NCBI GenBank assembly: GCA_017889585.1
Contig: JAGFZX010000005.1
Location: 1-64,000 of the forward strand
Direction: 5' to 3'
DNA length: 64,000 nt
Source: Bacillota bacterium
GTDB lineage: Bacteria; Bacillota; Negativicutes; DSM-13327
Within the stretch, counting starts at the first letter, position 1. The number at the start of each line of letters is the position of its first letter. The position numbers and the translations under genes were made by a program. The notes under the pieces are model-generated. The model had not been told where the DNA came from and did not search any database. It worked only from the letters and a program-made list of their open reading frames with translations. Positions 35,755 through 44,876 of this stretch are shown one piece after another.

Positions 35755-38166
35755 ATGAAGCATTTAATATTGCAACAATTTTGGGATAGTATACCACAAG
35801 AAAAAATTAAACATGTTCGCCGCAAGCTACCTTATTATATGAAAAAACTAACAGAAGAACGGGGTAATATCAGTAATATGCCCAAAGGATTTTATGCACG
35901 GCGCATTCGAGGAACGACAGATAAATATAAGTTCCGGGTGGCTAATGATGATCGCATTTTATTTATCTATGCCGATGATATAAAAGGTATTCGTATGGAA
36001 AATAAGTGTGGCATCGTATTATTGGCTTACTGTAGTCATGATGAACAAATTCGTAAGGGCAGAAATATAGAGTTCACTGGCAATGAGGATTTTTCTGAAT
36101 ATGATTTTGACATTCAGAGTTATACAGAAGAAACAGAGACAATCGGTTTTCGTGAAATAGAAGCAAGCTATAGAACTTTAAATTTGATCATTGACAATAC
36201 TCGGTCTTATCAGGTGGATGATAATGATTTGGCACGGATGGCAGAATACGGGGTTAAAGATTGGCAGTATTATTTAAATAATGAACAATATGATTGTGTC
36301 CAAATACATGATCGGCCTGTTTTTTTGTCTGGTGGGGCTGGTACTGGTAAGTCGACCATTGGTTTACATAAATTGTTTGCCCTGAGCAAAAATAAAAATG
36401 CTAGATTGGCGTACTTTACCTATACCAAAACCTTAAAAGAAGATTTTGCAAAAATGTATAATAGTTATCAGCAGGACTATAGCAAAAGCAATCCTGATGA
36501 ATTGGCAGCTAGCGTTGAATTTCATTCACTAAACGAATTTTGTTTTACAACGTTAGGGAGAAAATCAGGAAGTCTGATCGACTTTCGTAAGTTTGAAAGT
36601 GGTTTTTGTACAGATAATTGGTTTTTGTTTCAAAATGTGCCTATTCATAAGGTCGATATTTGGCAGGAAATTCGTGGTTTAATTAAGGGCTATATGGGAC
36701 GGTATTGGCTGCGTAATGAGGGATTGAAGAAACACCAATTTGATTCGCCACTCATTTTGCAAGAAATATATATGAGTTTGGCAGATGAGGATTGTATTTT
36801 TAATAAAGAAGAAAGAAAAAAAATTTATTCAATAGCTGAAAGTTATCAATCATGGCTGGAAAAAGAAAATAAACTTGATGAGAATGATTTAGCCCGTAAT
36901 ATGTTAATTATGTTGGAGAAGGGCAAGTTAAAGCCTGTTTATGACTATATTATGGTAGATGAGGTACAGGATTTAAGTGAACTCCAGATTTATTTATTAT
37001 TATCATTAAAGCGCAATAAGGCTAATTTTAATGATTATTTTTTTAGTGGTGACATTCACCAGATGATTAATCCTACATATTTTAGCTTTAGCAGGCTTAG
37101 GATGCCTTTTCATTATCAACAAGTCGATAAAGAACTGCAGTTATTGGAGAAAAATTATCGTAGTCAGGAACATATTGTGCGGCTGAGTAACAAAATGGGA
37201 GAACTGTGCAAGACTTATATTGGAGCTAAGGATAACCTTAGTGCAATTCCTTTGCAGAGGCCGGGAAACCTACCCTTTTGGTTGATGCCAAATGCAGAAA
37301 ATAGACAACAGCTATTTTCTATTTTACAACGGAGTGACCGAAAGTATGCAATTATTGTTGTTCCTAATGAAGCTGAGAAACAGCGTATTAAAGAGGAAAC
37401 GGGAACAGCTGAACGTATTTTTACTGTGCAGGAAATTAAAGGGCTGGAATATGATTATGTAGTTTGCGTAAACATGCTGACGCCTTTTCAGAGTGAATGG
37501 CAAGATATTGTGAGTGGCCTGGGAAAAAAGAATGCTAAGTATCGTTATTATTTTAATATTTTTTATGTAGCATTAACCCGTGCCAAACGAAATTTATGTA
37601 TTTATGAAGATAACATTGAACATCCGTTGCTCTTACAGATTCAAGAATTTATGCAGCAAATAGCCTTGTTTGATCAAAGTGTTCTTGATTTAGTAAGACG
37701 TGCTAATCGCCTAGAGGTACTAAATGATGCCCGCAATCAAGAACGTCTGGGGAATTATGATCAGGCTATGCAGGGCTATGCTGAGAGTAATGATCAGATT
37801 GGTGTTTTACGGTGTGAAGGTAAAATTTATCAGAAAAAAGGCTTATATTTTGAAGCTGTAAGATGTTTTTTGGCAGCAGGGGAAAATGATGAGGCTTGGG
37901 AGCTAGCAGAGGAACTAGAAGATGATAAACTTCGTTTATTTGTATTATTACAGATTGGGAAGTCACCAGAGGATCTGGAAGGTTTATTTGGCAAATCCTT
38001 AGGAATTATACATAAAATTATTACCAGTGAAACTGGTGATCCTGAGTTTATAGAGTTAGTGTATAAAAATTATCTGGGCCCTAAATGCACGGAATATCAA
38101 AAAAAATGTGATGATTGTCTAAATGGTATTGAAATGATCAAAAAGGAGTTTGCACTTGATGAGTGA
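35755..38166 (+). CDS. UvrD/Rep-like helicase with N-terminal RelE-like domain
   Basis: An 803-residue protein. Residues 1-85 (RRKLPYYMKKLTEERG, ARRIRGTTDKYKFRVANDDRILFIY) resemble a RelE/ParE toxin fold. A superfamily 1A helicase follows: Walker A GGAGTGKST (about 193-201), Walker B MVDEVQD (about 400-406), motif IV/V region EKNYRSQEHI and motif VI FYVALTRAKRNL (about 603-614). The last 170 residues are helical, TPR-like (RLGNYDQAMQGYAES, KGLYFEAVRCFLAAGEND). It overlaps the next gene by 8 bp. No other repair genes are adjacent, so the job may be RNA/DNA surveillance or defence; this is inference. Confidence 0.8.
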   Translation: MKHLILQQFWDSIPQEKIKHVRRKLPYYMKKLTEERGNISNMPKGFYARRIRGTTDKYKFRVANDDRILFIYADDIKGIRMENKCGIVLLAYCSHDEQIRKGRNIEFTGNEDFSEYDFDIQSYTEETETIGFREIEASYRTLNLIIDNTRSYQVDDNDLARMAEYGVKDWQYYLNNEQYDCVQIHDRPVFLSGGAGTGKSTIGLHKLFALSKNKNARLAYFTYTKTLKEDFAKMYNSYQQDYSKSNPDELAASVEFHSLNEFCFTTLGRKSGSLIDFRKFESGFCTDNWFLFQNVPIHKVDIWQEIRGLIKGYMGRYWLRNEGLKKHQFDSPLILQEIYMSLADEDCIFNKEERKKIYSIAESYQSWLEKENKLDENDLARNMLIMLEKGKLKPVYDYIMVDEVQDLSELQIYLLLSLKRNKANFNDYFFSGDIHQMINPTYFSFSRLRMPFHYQQVDKELQLLEKNYRSQEHIVRLSNKMGELCKTYIGAKDNLSAIPLQRPGNLPFWLMPNAENRQQLFSILQRSDRKYAIIVVPNEAEKQRIKEETGTAERIFTVQEIKGLEYDYVVCVNMLTPFQSEWQDIVSGLGKKNAKYRYYFNIFYVALTRAKRNLCIYEDNIEHPLLLQIQEFMQQIALFDQSVLDLVRRANRLEVLNDARNQERLGNYDQAMQGYAESNDQIGVLRCEGKIYQKKGLYFEAVRCFLAAGENDEAWELAEELEDDKLRLFVLLQIGKSPEDLEGLFGKSLGIIHKIITSETGDPEFIELVYKNYLGPKCTEYQKKCDDCLNGIEMIKKEFALDE

Positions 38167-39214
38167 TAAGCAATTAGAAAATTTATTGAATGGGTTTGTC
38201 AGAAGCTCACAGTCTCTTAATTCATTACAGGAAGGCATTTTAAGTTTGCATGGAGTCATGGAACAGTTCCATAAAGCCACAGAGGATTTTGCAGTGAAAA
38301 ATGAGATAGATACATTATTGCCGAGAGTAAATGAACATTTTGTACAGGCGAATGAGATGTATTCTAATATTACTAATAATTTGAAAAAAATTCAGGTACA
38401 TACCGAAGAGATGCAGGTGACAGGACAGTTATGTTGCGGAAATATAGAACTGTCATGGCAACAATTGAATAACATTCAAGCATATTTACAAAAATATCTG
38501 GATGAAATCATACCTTTTTATCAGATCGTTGACGAAAAAATGGCTATAGTACATGATGTACAGCAGTCTACAGAGATAGATTTGAAGATCATTCATACTG
38601 ATATGAATAAGATCCTGAATATGCATAGTGAACTTACTAGAAAACTAGAGCAACATAAGGAGCTTTTGCACCAGACTGCTGAGCAACAGCAGGATGTGGT
38701 AAAAGTTTTTACGACTATTGGTGAAATTGGTGATAAATGTGCAACTCAATCGGCACAAACCTTTGCTGAACTAAAAGCGATAGGCACTTATCTGGAGCAA
38801 TATACTCAAGAGATGGTGCCTGCATATCAAAATTTGCAGGCAGAAGTAGGTTATTTAAAGGACATGCAGAGTAACATGACTGAAGTTGCCCGTTCCATAA
38901 CTGGTAGTGTTCAGGAAATGGGTGTTATGCAGCAGGAATTACAGTTGCAACTGACTGAATATCGTCAAATGATGACTGAATCAAGACGAATGCAAGGAGA
39001 ACTACTTGCTATTGCACAAAAAAATCTGGCAATGAACGCCTTTGTTGAAAAGATGAAAGGTACAGAGATAGTGGCAACTGAATATTTCAATGGGATCTGT
39101 GAACAATGGCAAAAAGAACATTTAAATGACGCAGTTGAGAAATGGGCAGAGGAAAATTTAGATGTGCTCATCATGAAGAAAATAAAAGGTGCCTTTGGTT
39201 TGTATCGAAAATAA
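38159..39214 (+). CDS. Long coiled-coil protein of unknown function
   Basis: 351 residues, almost entirely predicted helical: heptad-like, Gln/Glu/Met-rich stretches with no membrane segment or catalytic motif. I do not recognise a family. Its start overlaps the helicase gene by 8 bp (ATG 38159, AAGGAG upstream), so the two products are probably made together and may form a complex. The C-terminus ends in a compact EKWAEENLDVLIMKKIKGAFG segment. Confidence 0.75.
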   Translation: MSDKQLENLLNGFVRSSQSLNSLQEGILSLHGVMEQFHKATEDFAVKNEIDTLLPRVNEHFVQANEMYSNITNNLKKIQVHTEEMQVTGQLCCGNIELSWQQLNNIQAYLQKYLDEIIPFYQIVDEKMAIVHDVQQSTEIDLKIIHTDMNKILNMHSELTRKLEQHKELLHQTAEQQQDVVKVFTTIGEIGDKCATQSAQTFAELKAIGTYLEQYTQEMVPAYQNLQAEVGYLKDMQSNMTEVARSITGSVQEMGVMQQELQLQLTEYRQMMTESRRMQGELLAIAQKNLAMNAFVEKMKGTEIVATEYFNGICEQWQKEHLNDAVEKWAEENLDVLIMKKIKGAFGLYRK

Positions 39215-39254
39215 TAGACTCTTATAGATAAATAAGGAATGTCAAACTCGCAAC

Positions 39255-39299
39255 ATAACCGCATGTCATAGAGGACAAGGCGGTTATTTGTTATTTTTA
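39255..39299 (+). terminator. Terminator of the helicase/coiled-coil operon
   Basis: ATAACCGC and GCGGTTAT enclose a nested TGTC/GACA stem and are followed by TTGTTATTTTT. Confidence 0.8.
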
Positions 39300-39406
39300 T
39301 TCCAGCCCTATATATAGGTGCAGGAGAAAGGAGGATTTTGTAGAAATATAGATGCTTATAGAGCAAAAAAATCTAAAATCAGCCATTATGATGGGGAGTT
39401 GATTCT

Positions 39407-41623
39407 ATGATTAAAAATATATCTTCAATTGCCCTTCGTATCACGGTGGTTTATGGGGTAATAAGTGTATTATGGATTTTATTGTCTGATCATTTGTTAA
39501 ATTATTTGGTTTCAGATCCAGTTCTAGTCACAAATATAGCAATTATAAAGGGATGGTTTTTTGTTGCCATTACGGCAGCATTGCTTTATAAATTGATTGA
39601 TAGGAATACCAAGTTGCTGGTGGAGTCAGAGCAAAAGTTGCAAAAAAAGAATGAGGAAATCATGGCGACCTATGAGGAATTGTTGGCCAATGAAGAAGAA
39701 TTAAAGCAACAATTTGATGAATTATTAAATAAGGAAGGGCAAATTAATAGGCGGAACGAATGTTTAAATGCTTTGCATGAAGCGTCCCTTATATTAATGC
39801 AGGAGCATATGGTAGAAGATCCTTTGGCGATAGTTGTAAAAAAAATGATGGCAGTGAGTGGTGCACAGTATGGCTCTATTTATTTGCTTGACGAGAATGA
39901 TAAATGTATGCGACCTAAAGTCATCGATGGATTTTCAGCAGAAGAAATTATAACCAGTGTAAAACAAGGTGAAGGTAGTATCGGACAAGTGTGGGAGAAT
40001 GGAAAAACACTTATCATTCATAATTATCATAAATGGGAAGGCAGATTACGTGAGCCTATCTATAGCCTTTTGCGAACTGTTATTGGTCTTCCTTTGACAG
40101 TCGGGGGGAAAGTTATCGGCGTTTTCAGTATGAACTATACAGTGGAACATAGCTTTGATAAAGAAGAACTACAAATGCTAGATAGCTTTGCAGAATTGGC
40201 CTCCATTACCTTGGGCAATATTATGTTGCATGAAGCTTTGCAGGCAAGCCAGAAGCGCAACCAAGCCTTAATTGAAGCATTGCCAGATGCCATCTTTCAA
40301 TTGGATCAGCTTGGCACTGTGCTTGATTATAAAAAGGCCAAAGATTTTGAGTGGCTGCTGGATATGGAGGGCAAAATTGGCCAAAAAGTGGAGACGTTTT
40401 TATCGCCAGAACAGTCACAACTATTGATGCAAACCATAGGAAGTGCTCTTTCAACAGGTGTTACCCAAATTTTTACATACGAATATTTACATCAAGATAT
40501 ACCCTATTATCGGGAAGTACGAATTAATGCTTCTGGTCCTAAAGAAGTGATTGTAACGGTCAGAGATATTACGAATCGTAAAGAGATGGAGGATAAACTT
40601 CACTATTTGGCTTTGCATGATAAAGTGACTGGGTTATATAATCGGGTGTATTTTGAAGATCGACTACAACAGTTGACTGATAGTCAACAGGTACCAATTG
40701 GTATTATTATGTGTGATATTGATGGATTGAAATTAATGAATGATACCTTTGGACATCAAGCTGGAGATAACTTACTTGCTAGTGCTGCAAATATCATTGA
40801 AAAGTGTGTCGCAGAGGCTGGTGAGGTGGCGCGTGTGGGGGGAGACGAATTTGCAATAATTATCGAAAATCGAGATCGTATGCAAGTTGAAGAAATATGT
40901 CATTGCATTCTTGAGAGTGTCAACCAATTTCCCAAGATCAATACCCAAATTCCTATGAGTATTTCCATTGGACTGAGCGTTAGAACCCATCCCCAGCAAA
41001 GTATGTATGATGTGTTTAAAACTGCTGATGATAATATGTATCGTCAAAAATTACACAGTAGTCAAAGTGTTCGCAGTTCTATTGTACAGACCCTTGGCAA
41101 GGCTTTAGAGGCTAGAGATTTTGTTACTGGTGGTCACGCCGATCGAATGCAACATTTAATTGTAAAATTGGCAATGGCTGTGGGGCTTTGGGATAGTAGA
41201 TTGTCTGATTTGCGTCTATTCGGCCATTTCCATGATATTGGCAAAGTGGGTATACCTGATGAGATTTTGTTTAAGCCAGGGCGCTTAACTAAAGATGAAT
41301 TTGAGATTATGAAACGCCATTGTGAGATCGGTTATCGTATTGCTCAGTCTTCTAGCGATTTAGCACCTATTGCCGATTGGATACTGAAACATCAGGAATG
41401 GTGGAATGGCCAGGGCTATCCACTAGGAATAAAGGGGGATGACATCCCATTGGCTTGCCGTATATTGTCCATTGTTGATGCTTATGATGCCATGACAAAT
41501 GATCGGCCATATCGGGCCGCAATGCAGCATGATGCAGCAATCACTGAACTTGAACGATGTGCAGGGACTCAGTTTGATCCAAGTCTTGTAGGGGTATTTA
41601 AACAATTAATAATACAATTTTAA
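39407..41623 (+). CDS. Membrane GAF-GGDEF-HD-GYP cyclic-di-GMP signalling protein
   Basis: A 738-residue sensor: two N-terminal membrane helices (about residues 8-30 and 45-65), a coiled coil, a GAF domain (about 110-265), a PAS-like segment (about 275-395), then GGDEF and HD-GYP. The GGDEF loop is intact (478-482), suggesting diguanylate cyclase activity. HD-GYP keeps H609-D610 in HDIGK and GYP at 670-672, suggesting c-di-GMP hydrolysis. Both opposing activities therefore look competent, and the sensor domains presumably set the balance. Monocistronic, with its own terminator. Confidence 0.92.
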   Translation: MIKNISSIALRITVVYGVISVLWILLSDHLLNYLVSDPVLVTNIAIIKGWFFVAITAALLYKLIDRNTKLLVESEQKLQKKNEEIMATYEELLANEEELKQQFDELLNKEGQINRRNECLNALHEASLILMQEHMVEDPLAIVVKKMMAVSGAQYGSIYLLDENDKCMRPKVIDGFSAEEIITSVKQGEGSIGQVWENGKTLIIHNYHKWEGRLREPIYSLLRTVIGLPLTVGGKVIGVFSMNYTVEHSFDKEELQMLDSFAELASITLGNIMLHEALQASQKRNQALIEALPDAIFQLDQLGTVLDYKKAKDFEWLLDMEGKIGQKVETFLSPEQSQLLMQTIGSALSTGVTQIFTYEYLHQDIPYYREVRINASGPKEVIVTVRDITNRKEMEDKLHYLALHDKVTGLYNRVYFEDRLQQLTDSQQVPIGIIMCDIDGLKLMNDTFGHQAGDNLLASAANIIEKCVAEAGEVARVGGDEFAIIIENRDRMQVEEICHCILESVNQFPKINTQIPMSISIGLSVRTHPQQSMYDVFKTADDNMYRQKLHSSQSVRSSIVQTLGKALEARDFVTGGHADRMQHLIVKLAMAVGLWDSRLSDLRLFGHFHDIGKVGIPDEILFKPGRLTKDEFEIMKRHCEIGYRIAQSSSDLAPIADWILKHQEWWNGQGYPLGIKGDDIPLACRILSIVDAYDAMTNDRPYRAAMQHDAAITELERCAGTQFDPSLVGVFKQLIIQF

Positions 41624-41636
41624 AGTGTGAGTTGAT

Positions 41637-41677
41637 ATAAGGATTGTCTTTTTTTGACGGTTCTTATATTTTTTTTA
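41637..41677 (+). terminator. Terminator of the GGDEF/HD-GYP gene
   Basis: ATAAGGATTGTC pairs with GACGGTTCTTAT (three wobble pairs) around a T7 loop, followed by A and a long T-run. Confidence 0.85.
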
Positions 41678-41811
41678 GTATGTTTAGCAGGAATCAGATT
41701 AATGGGATAGAATATACAGAAACATAGATTAAATATACTGAGAGAACAAATTTAATCTATATTGGACAAGCATATTTTTTGAAATTAGATTTTGGTGATG
41801 GGTGATAAGTA

Positions 41812-42603
41812 ATGGAAGTGAACAAAATGATAGTGGCAGGTATTGATGCCGGATCGACAACAGTCAAGGTGACTTTATATGATGGTACGCGTATGGAGAG
41901 TTGGCTAGGACTAGCCGGGTGGAATCCTCGGGCAGAGGCGACTGCTTTACTTGGGCAGGCTGTAGCCAATTGGGATACTGATTTAGAGGGGTTAGGGTAT
42001 ATTATTGGTACAGGTTATGGGCGGGTGAATTTACCTTTTGTCAGCAAAAGTATGACGGAAATAACTTGTCATGCTAAAGGTGCGGCTTTTTTGTACCCAG
42101 GTGTAGGTACTGTGATTGATATTGGTGGTCAGGATGCTAAGGCCATTCGGGTAGACGGGAATGGCAAAGTTTCCGACTTCATTATGAATGATAAATGTGC
42201 TGCTGGTACAGGGCGCTTTATGCAGGTCATGGCCAATGCCTTAGGACTTGATGTAGTAGATATGGCACAAATGGAGCTGCTGCCAGGGGAAGAGGTTTGT
42301 ACCATCAATTCCATGTGTACTGTTTTTGCTGAGTCGGAGGTCATTGGGCTTTTGAATCAGGGATATTCACGCCAGGCCATTATGGCAGGTATTTATCAGT
42401 CTATTGCGAGTCGTATCGCAACAATGGCAGCAACTGTTTGTCCTCAATCAGCCATCGTATTTACAGGTGGGGTATCGCAAAATGTCTGGCTATGTTCAGC
42501 CTTGGAGAACAAACTGAACATGCCAGTGATTGTACCTGATAGGGCAGTTTTCGCCGGGGCCATTGGGGCCGCCTTATATGCCTGGGACGAAGTAACAAAA
42601 TAA
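41812..42603 (+). CDS. ATP-dependent activator of a double-cubane/2-hydroxyacyl-CoA dehydratase-type protein
   Basis: A 263-residue BadF/BadG/HgdC-family ATPase. The ASKHA phosphate motif GIDAGSTTVKVTLYDG occurs at residues 10-25, DIGGQDAKAIR follows, and the two Cys that hold the bridging 4Fe-4S cluster lie in NDKCAAGTGRF and NSMCTVFAES. It delivers very low-potential electrons, gated by ATP, to its partner, here the next gene 28 bp downstream. By size and pairing it matches YjiL/DCCP-reductase rather than a classical dehydratase set, which would need two HgdAB subunits. Confidence 0.9.
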   Translation: MEVNKMIVAGIDAGSTTVKVTLYDGTRMESWLGLAGWNPRAEATALLGQAVANWDTDLEGLGYIIGTGYGRVNLPFVSKSMTEITCHAKGAAFLYPGVGTVIDIGGQDAKAIRVDGNGKVSDFIMNDKCAAGTGRFMQVMANALGLDVVDMAQMELLPGEEVCTINSMCTVFAESEVIGLLNQGYSRQAIMAGIYQSIASRIATMAATVCPQSAIVFTGGVSQNVWLCSALENKLNMPVIVPDRAVFAGAIGAALYAWDEVTK

Positions 42604-42631
42604 TAAAGTAAAAGAATGGAGGCGATTATTT

Positions 42632-43741
42632 ATGTCAGATCCAGTAACATTACTAAAGAAGGCCAAAGAAGGGGGTAAAAAAATAGTCGGGTTTTATTGT
42701 GTTTTTGCTCCTCAAGAATTAATCTTAGCAGCCGATGCTTTGGGTTTTGCCCTATGTGCGACTAAAGAAGAGCCAATTGCGGATGGTGAGAAAACTTTAC
42801 CAAGAAATTTTTGTGCGTTGATTAAGTCCTCTTATGGTTTTGCCGTTACCGATAAATGTCCATACTTTTTATATTCTGACTTGATTATTGGTGAAACTAC
42901 ATGTGATGGTAAGAAAAAAATGTTTGAATTAATGTCTGATTTTAAGCCTGTCCATGTGATGAAATTACCGCAAAGCTATTTGGATGATAATGATAAACTC
43001 TATTGGTTGTCTGAAGTTGAGAAACTGAAGAGTGTTTTAGAAACAACCTTGGATGTGAAGATTACTGAGGAAGGACTCGTGAAGGCTATTCGTGTCCTGA
43101 ATGAAGAAAGACTCCTTATGCAAGAGTTAGCAGGGCTGATGAAGGCTGATCCTGTACCCGTGAGTGGACAAGATTTACTCAAACTCATGTGGGGGCGGAA
43201 TTTTACTTTTGATCGTGCTCAGTTTGCTGAGCAGATGAAAGAAATGATTCGTGATGTTAAGGAGATTATTGCTAGTGGCAAGGGAGCCTTTCCTAAAGGC
43301 GCAAAACGTGTCATTGTGACAGGTGTGCCGACAGGGGTAGGGGCCGAGAAGGTGATCAAGATTATTGAAGATTGTGGTGCGGCAGTAGTGTATATTGAAA
43401 ATTGTGCAGGTATGAAGCAATTTGTGACTCTTGTTGATGAAACAAAAGCGCCTATGGAAGCCATTGCCGAAAAATACTTAAATACACCATGTTCCTGTAT
43501 GAGTCCAAACCCTAGGCGGATGGAAATTTTGGATCAATTGGTGGAAGAGTATCAAGCTGATGGGGTCGTTGATATTGTATGGCAAGGTTGTCATACCTAT
43601 AATGTAGAAAGTCGTGTATTGAAGGATTCTTTGAAAAAGAATAGTAATACTCAATTTTTACATATTGAGACAGATTATTCCCAAGGCGATGCTGAGCAAA
43701 TCAAAACTAGAGTACAGGCCTTTTTGGAAATGATGAACTAA
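42632..43741 (+). CDS. Double-cubane-cluster-type protein (HgdB/YjiM-like)
   Basis: A 369-residue single-subunit member of the 2-hydroxyacyl-CoA dehydratase family. Cys residues that can ligate clusters appear in GFYCVFAPQE, ADALGFALCATKEE, PRNFCALIKSS, TDKCPYFLYSD, ETTCDGKKK, NTPCSCMSPNPRR and WQGCHTYNVE. The E-T-T-C-D-GKKK motif is typical. A lone HgdB-like protein plus activator corresponds to the double-cubane cluster proteins, shown elsewhere to reduce small molecules such as acetylene; the natural substrate is unknown. Same operon as the activator. Confidence 0.87.
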   Translation: MSDPVTLLKKAKEGGKKIVGFYCVFAPQELILAADALGFALCATKEEPIADGEKTLPRNFCALIKSSYGFAVTDKCPYFLYSDLIIGETTCDGKKKMFELMSDFKPVHVMKLPQSYLDDNDKLYWLSEVEKLKSVLETTLDVKITEEGLVKAIRVLNEERLLMQELAGLMKADPVPVSGQDLLKLMWGRNFTFDRAQFAEQMKEMIRDVKEIIASGKGAFPKGAKRVIVTGVPTGVGAEKVIKIIEDCGAAVVYIENCAGMKQFVTLVDETKAPMEAIAEKYLNTPCSCMSPNPRRMEILDQLVEEYQADGVVDIVWQGCHTYNVESRVLKDSLKKNSNTQFLHIETDYSQGDAEQIKTRVQAFLEMMN

Positions 43742-43828
43742 ATGAAATCTCCCGTACGACCTAATTTATATTTCTTAAAATTGATGTGGCTTGTAAGCTA
43801 GCAAGAAATATAGATGATTTTAACGGTA

Positions 43829-43870
43829 TTGACATAGAGATATACTATAGATATAATCTATAGTATATCT
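43829..43870 (+). promoter_or_regulatory. Consensus promoter embedded in a 33-bp palindrome
   Basis: TTGACA (43829-43834), 17 bp, TATAAT (43852-43857): a perfect sigma-A promoter. A perfect inverted repeat, AGATATACTATAGAT and its complement with ATA between (43838-43870), is centred on the -10 box. Such a site would let a dimeric repressor block polymerase. It lies 140 bp upstream of the ABC importer operon. Confidence 0.8.
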
Positions 43871-43917
43871 TGAAATATGTTATAGTGAAGAAGAGTTGTG
43901 TTTAGTGAGATCAAAGT

Positions 43918-43937
43918 AAAATAATCATGATTATTTT
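43918..43937. promoter_or_regulatory. 20-bp perfect palindrome in the ABC operon leader
   Basis: AAAATAATCATGATTATTTT is fully symmetrical. It lies about 50 bp downstream of the promoter palindrome. It could be a second operator; the AT-rich dyad recalls Fur-family boxes only loosely. Confidence 0.45.
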
Positions 43938-43959
43938 TAGTGGAGGAATTGAAGCCCTA

Positions 43960-44004
43960 ATGACCTACAATGAAATCGCAATCACAGGAAGGAGAGAGGT
44001 TTAA
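43960..44004 (+). CDS. Possible 14-codon leader peptide
   Basis: ATG at 43960 opens MTYNEIAITGRREV and stops 6 bp before the ABC ATPase gene, with GGAGG upstream at 43942. Its last codons contain the ATPase gene's own ribosome binding site, so translation of the leader could modulate that of the operon. It may also be chance. Confidence 0.3.
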   Translation: MTYNEIAITGRREV

Positions 44005-44010
44005 TTTAAT

Positions 44011-44874
44011 ATGTTAGATGTATCAATAAATAACTTGCAATTTGGCTATGGCGAGGAATTGGTTTTGAGCGGTGTGGACTATAAAGCCAAAGCCGGCGAC
44101 TTTGTTTGTCTTTTGGGACAATCTGGTTGTGGCAAGAGTACGCTTTTACGATTGATTGCTGGTTTAGAGAAGTCAAATCCCGCGCAACTGCTGGTTGATG
44201 GCAAGCCTGTTAATGGGCCAAGCCTAGATAGAGCTATGGTGTTCCAGGATTATGGTTTATTCCCATGGATGACAGCAGGTGATAACATCTGCATTGCATT
44301 GAAGCAAAAGTATAAGGATTGGGATAAGCACAAAAGAAAAGAGGTAGCTTTGGAATGGTTGCGCAATTTGGGCTTGGACGAAGACCTTTTTGACAAATTT
44401 CCAATGAACCTTTCCGGAGGGCAAAAGCAGCGTTTTGCAACCGCTCGTGCTTTTGCAATGGATGCCCCACTGCTCTTGATGGATGAGCCTTTTGGCGCTT
44501 TGGATGCTGTTACCAAGGCCTTGTTGCAAGATACGGTTTTGGAGTTGTGGCAAAATGGGAAGCAAAATCGCAAGACTATCTTTTTTGTGACCCACAGTGT
44601 TGATGAGGCATTGCTGCTGGCAACAGATATTTTGGTTTTGGGACAAGCTCCAAGCAAAATCATTTATACTCACTCATTTACTGAAGAAACAAAGCCAAGA
44701 CGGGAAACGTTGTTTACGGATCCCGCGGTGATGGATTTGCGCAACCTCTTGACGAAAATTATCAATGATGAAATTAACGAAAAAGCACTTCGCCTGAAGG
44801 AACAAAAAGCGAATGCCGTTGTTGGCAACCATCCTGAGAAATTATCATTTTTTAAAAGAAAGAAGGCTATGTAA
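44011..44874 (+). CDS. ABC transporter ATPase (NrtD/SsuB/TauB family)
   Basis: Nucleotide-binding subunit of an importer for nitrate, sulfonate, taurine or similar substrates. Walker A GQSGCGKST lies near residues 36-44, the signature LSGGQKQRFATARA, Walker B LLLMDEPFGALD and the H-loop FVTHSVDEAL. The length of 287 residues includes a C-terminal extension of about 30 residues. AGGAAGGAGAGAGG precedes ATG 44011. First gene of a three-gene importer; the binding protein starts 2 bp after its stop. Confidence 0.93.
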   Translation: MLDVSINNLQFGYGEELVLSGVDYKAKAGDFVCLLGQSGCGKSTLLRLIAGLEKSNPAQLLVDGKPVNGPSLDRAMVFQDYGLFPWMTAGDNICIALKQKYKDWDKHKRKEVALEWLRNLGLDEDLFDKFPMNLSGGQKQRFATARAFAMDAPLLLMDEPFGALDAVTKALLQDTVLELWQNGKQNRKTIFFVTHSVDEALLLATDILVLGQAPSKIIYTHSFTEETKPRRETLFTDPAVMDLRNLLTKIINDEINEKALRLKEQKANAVVGNHPEKLSFFKRKKAM

Positions 44875-44876
44875 TA

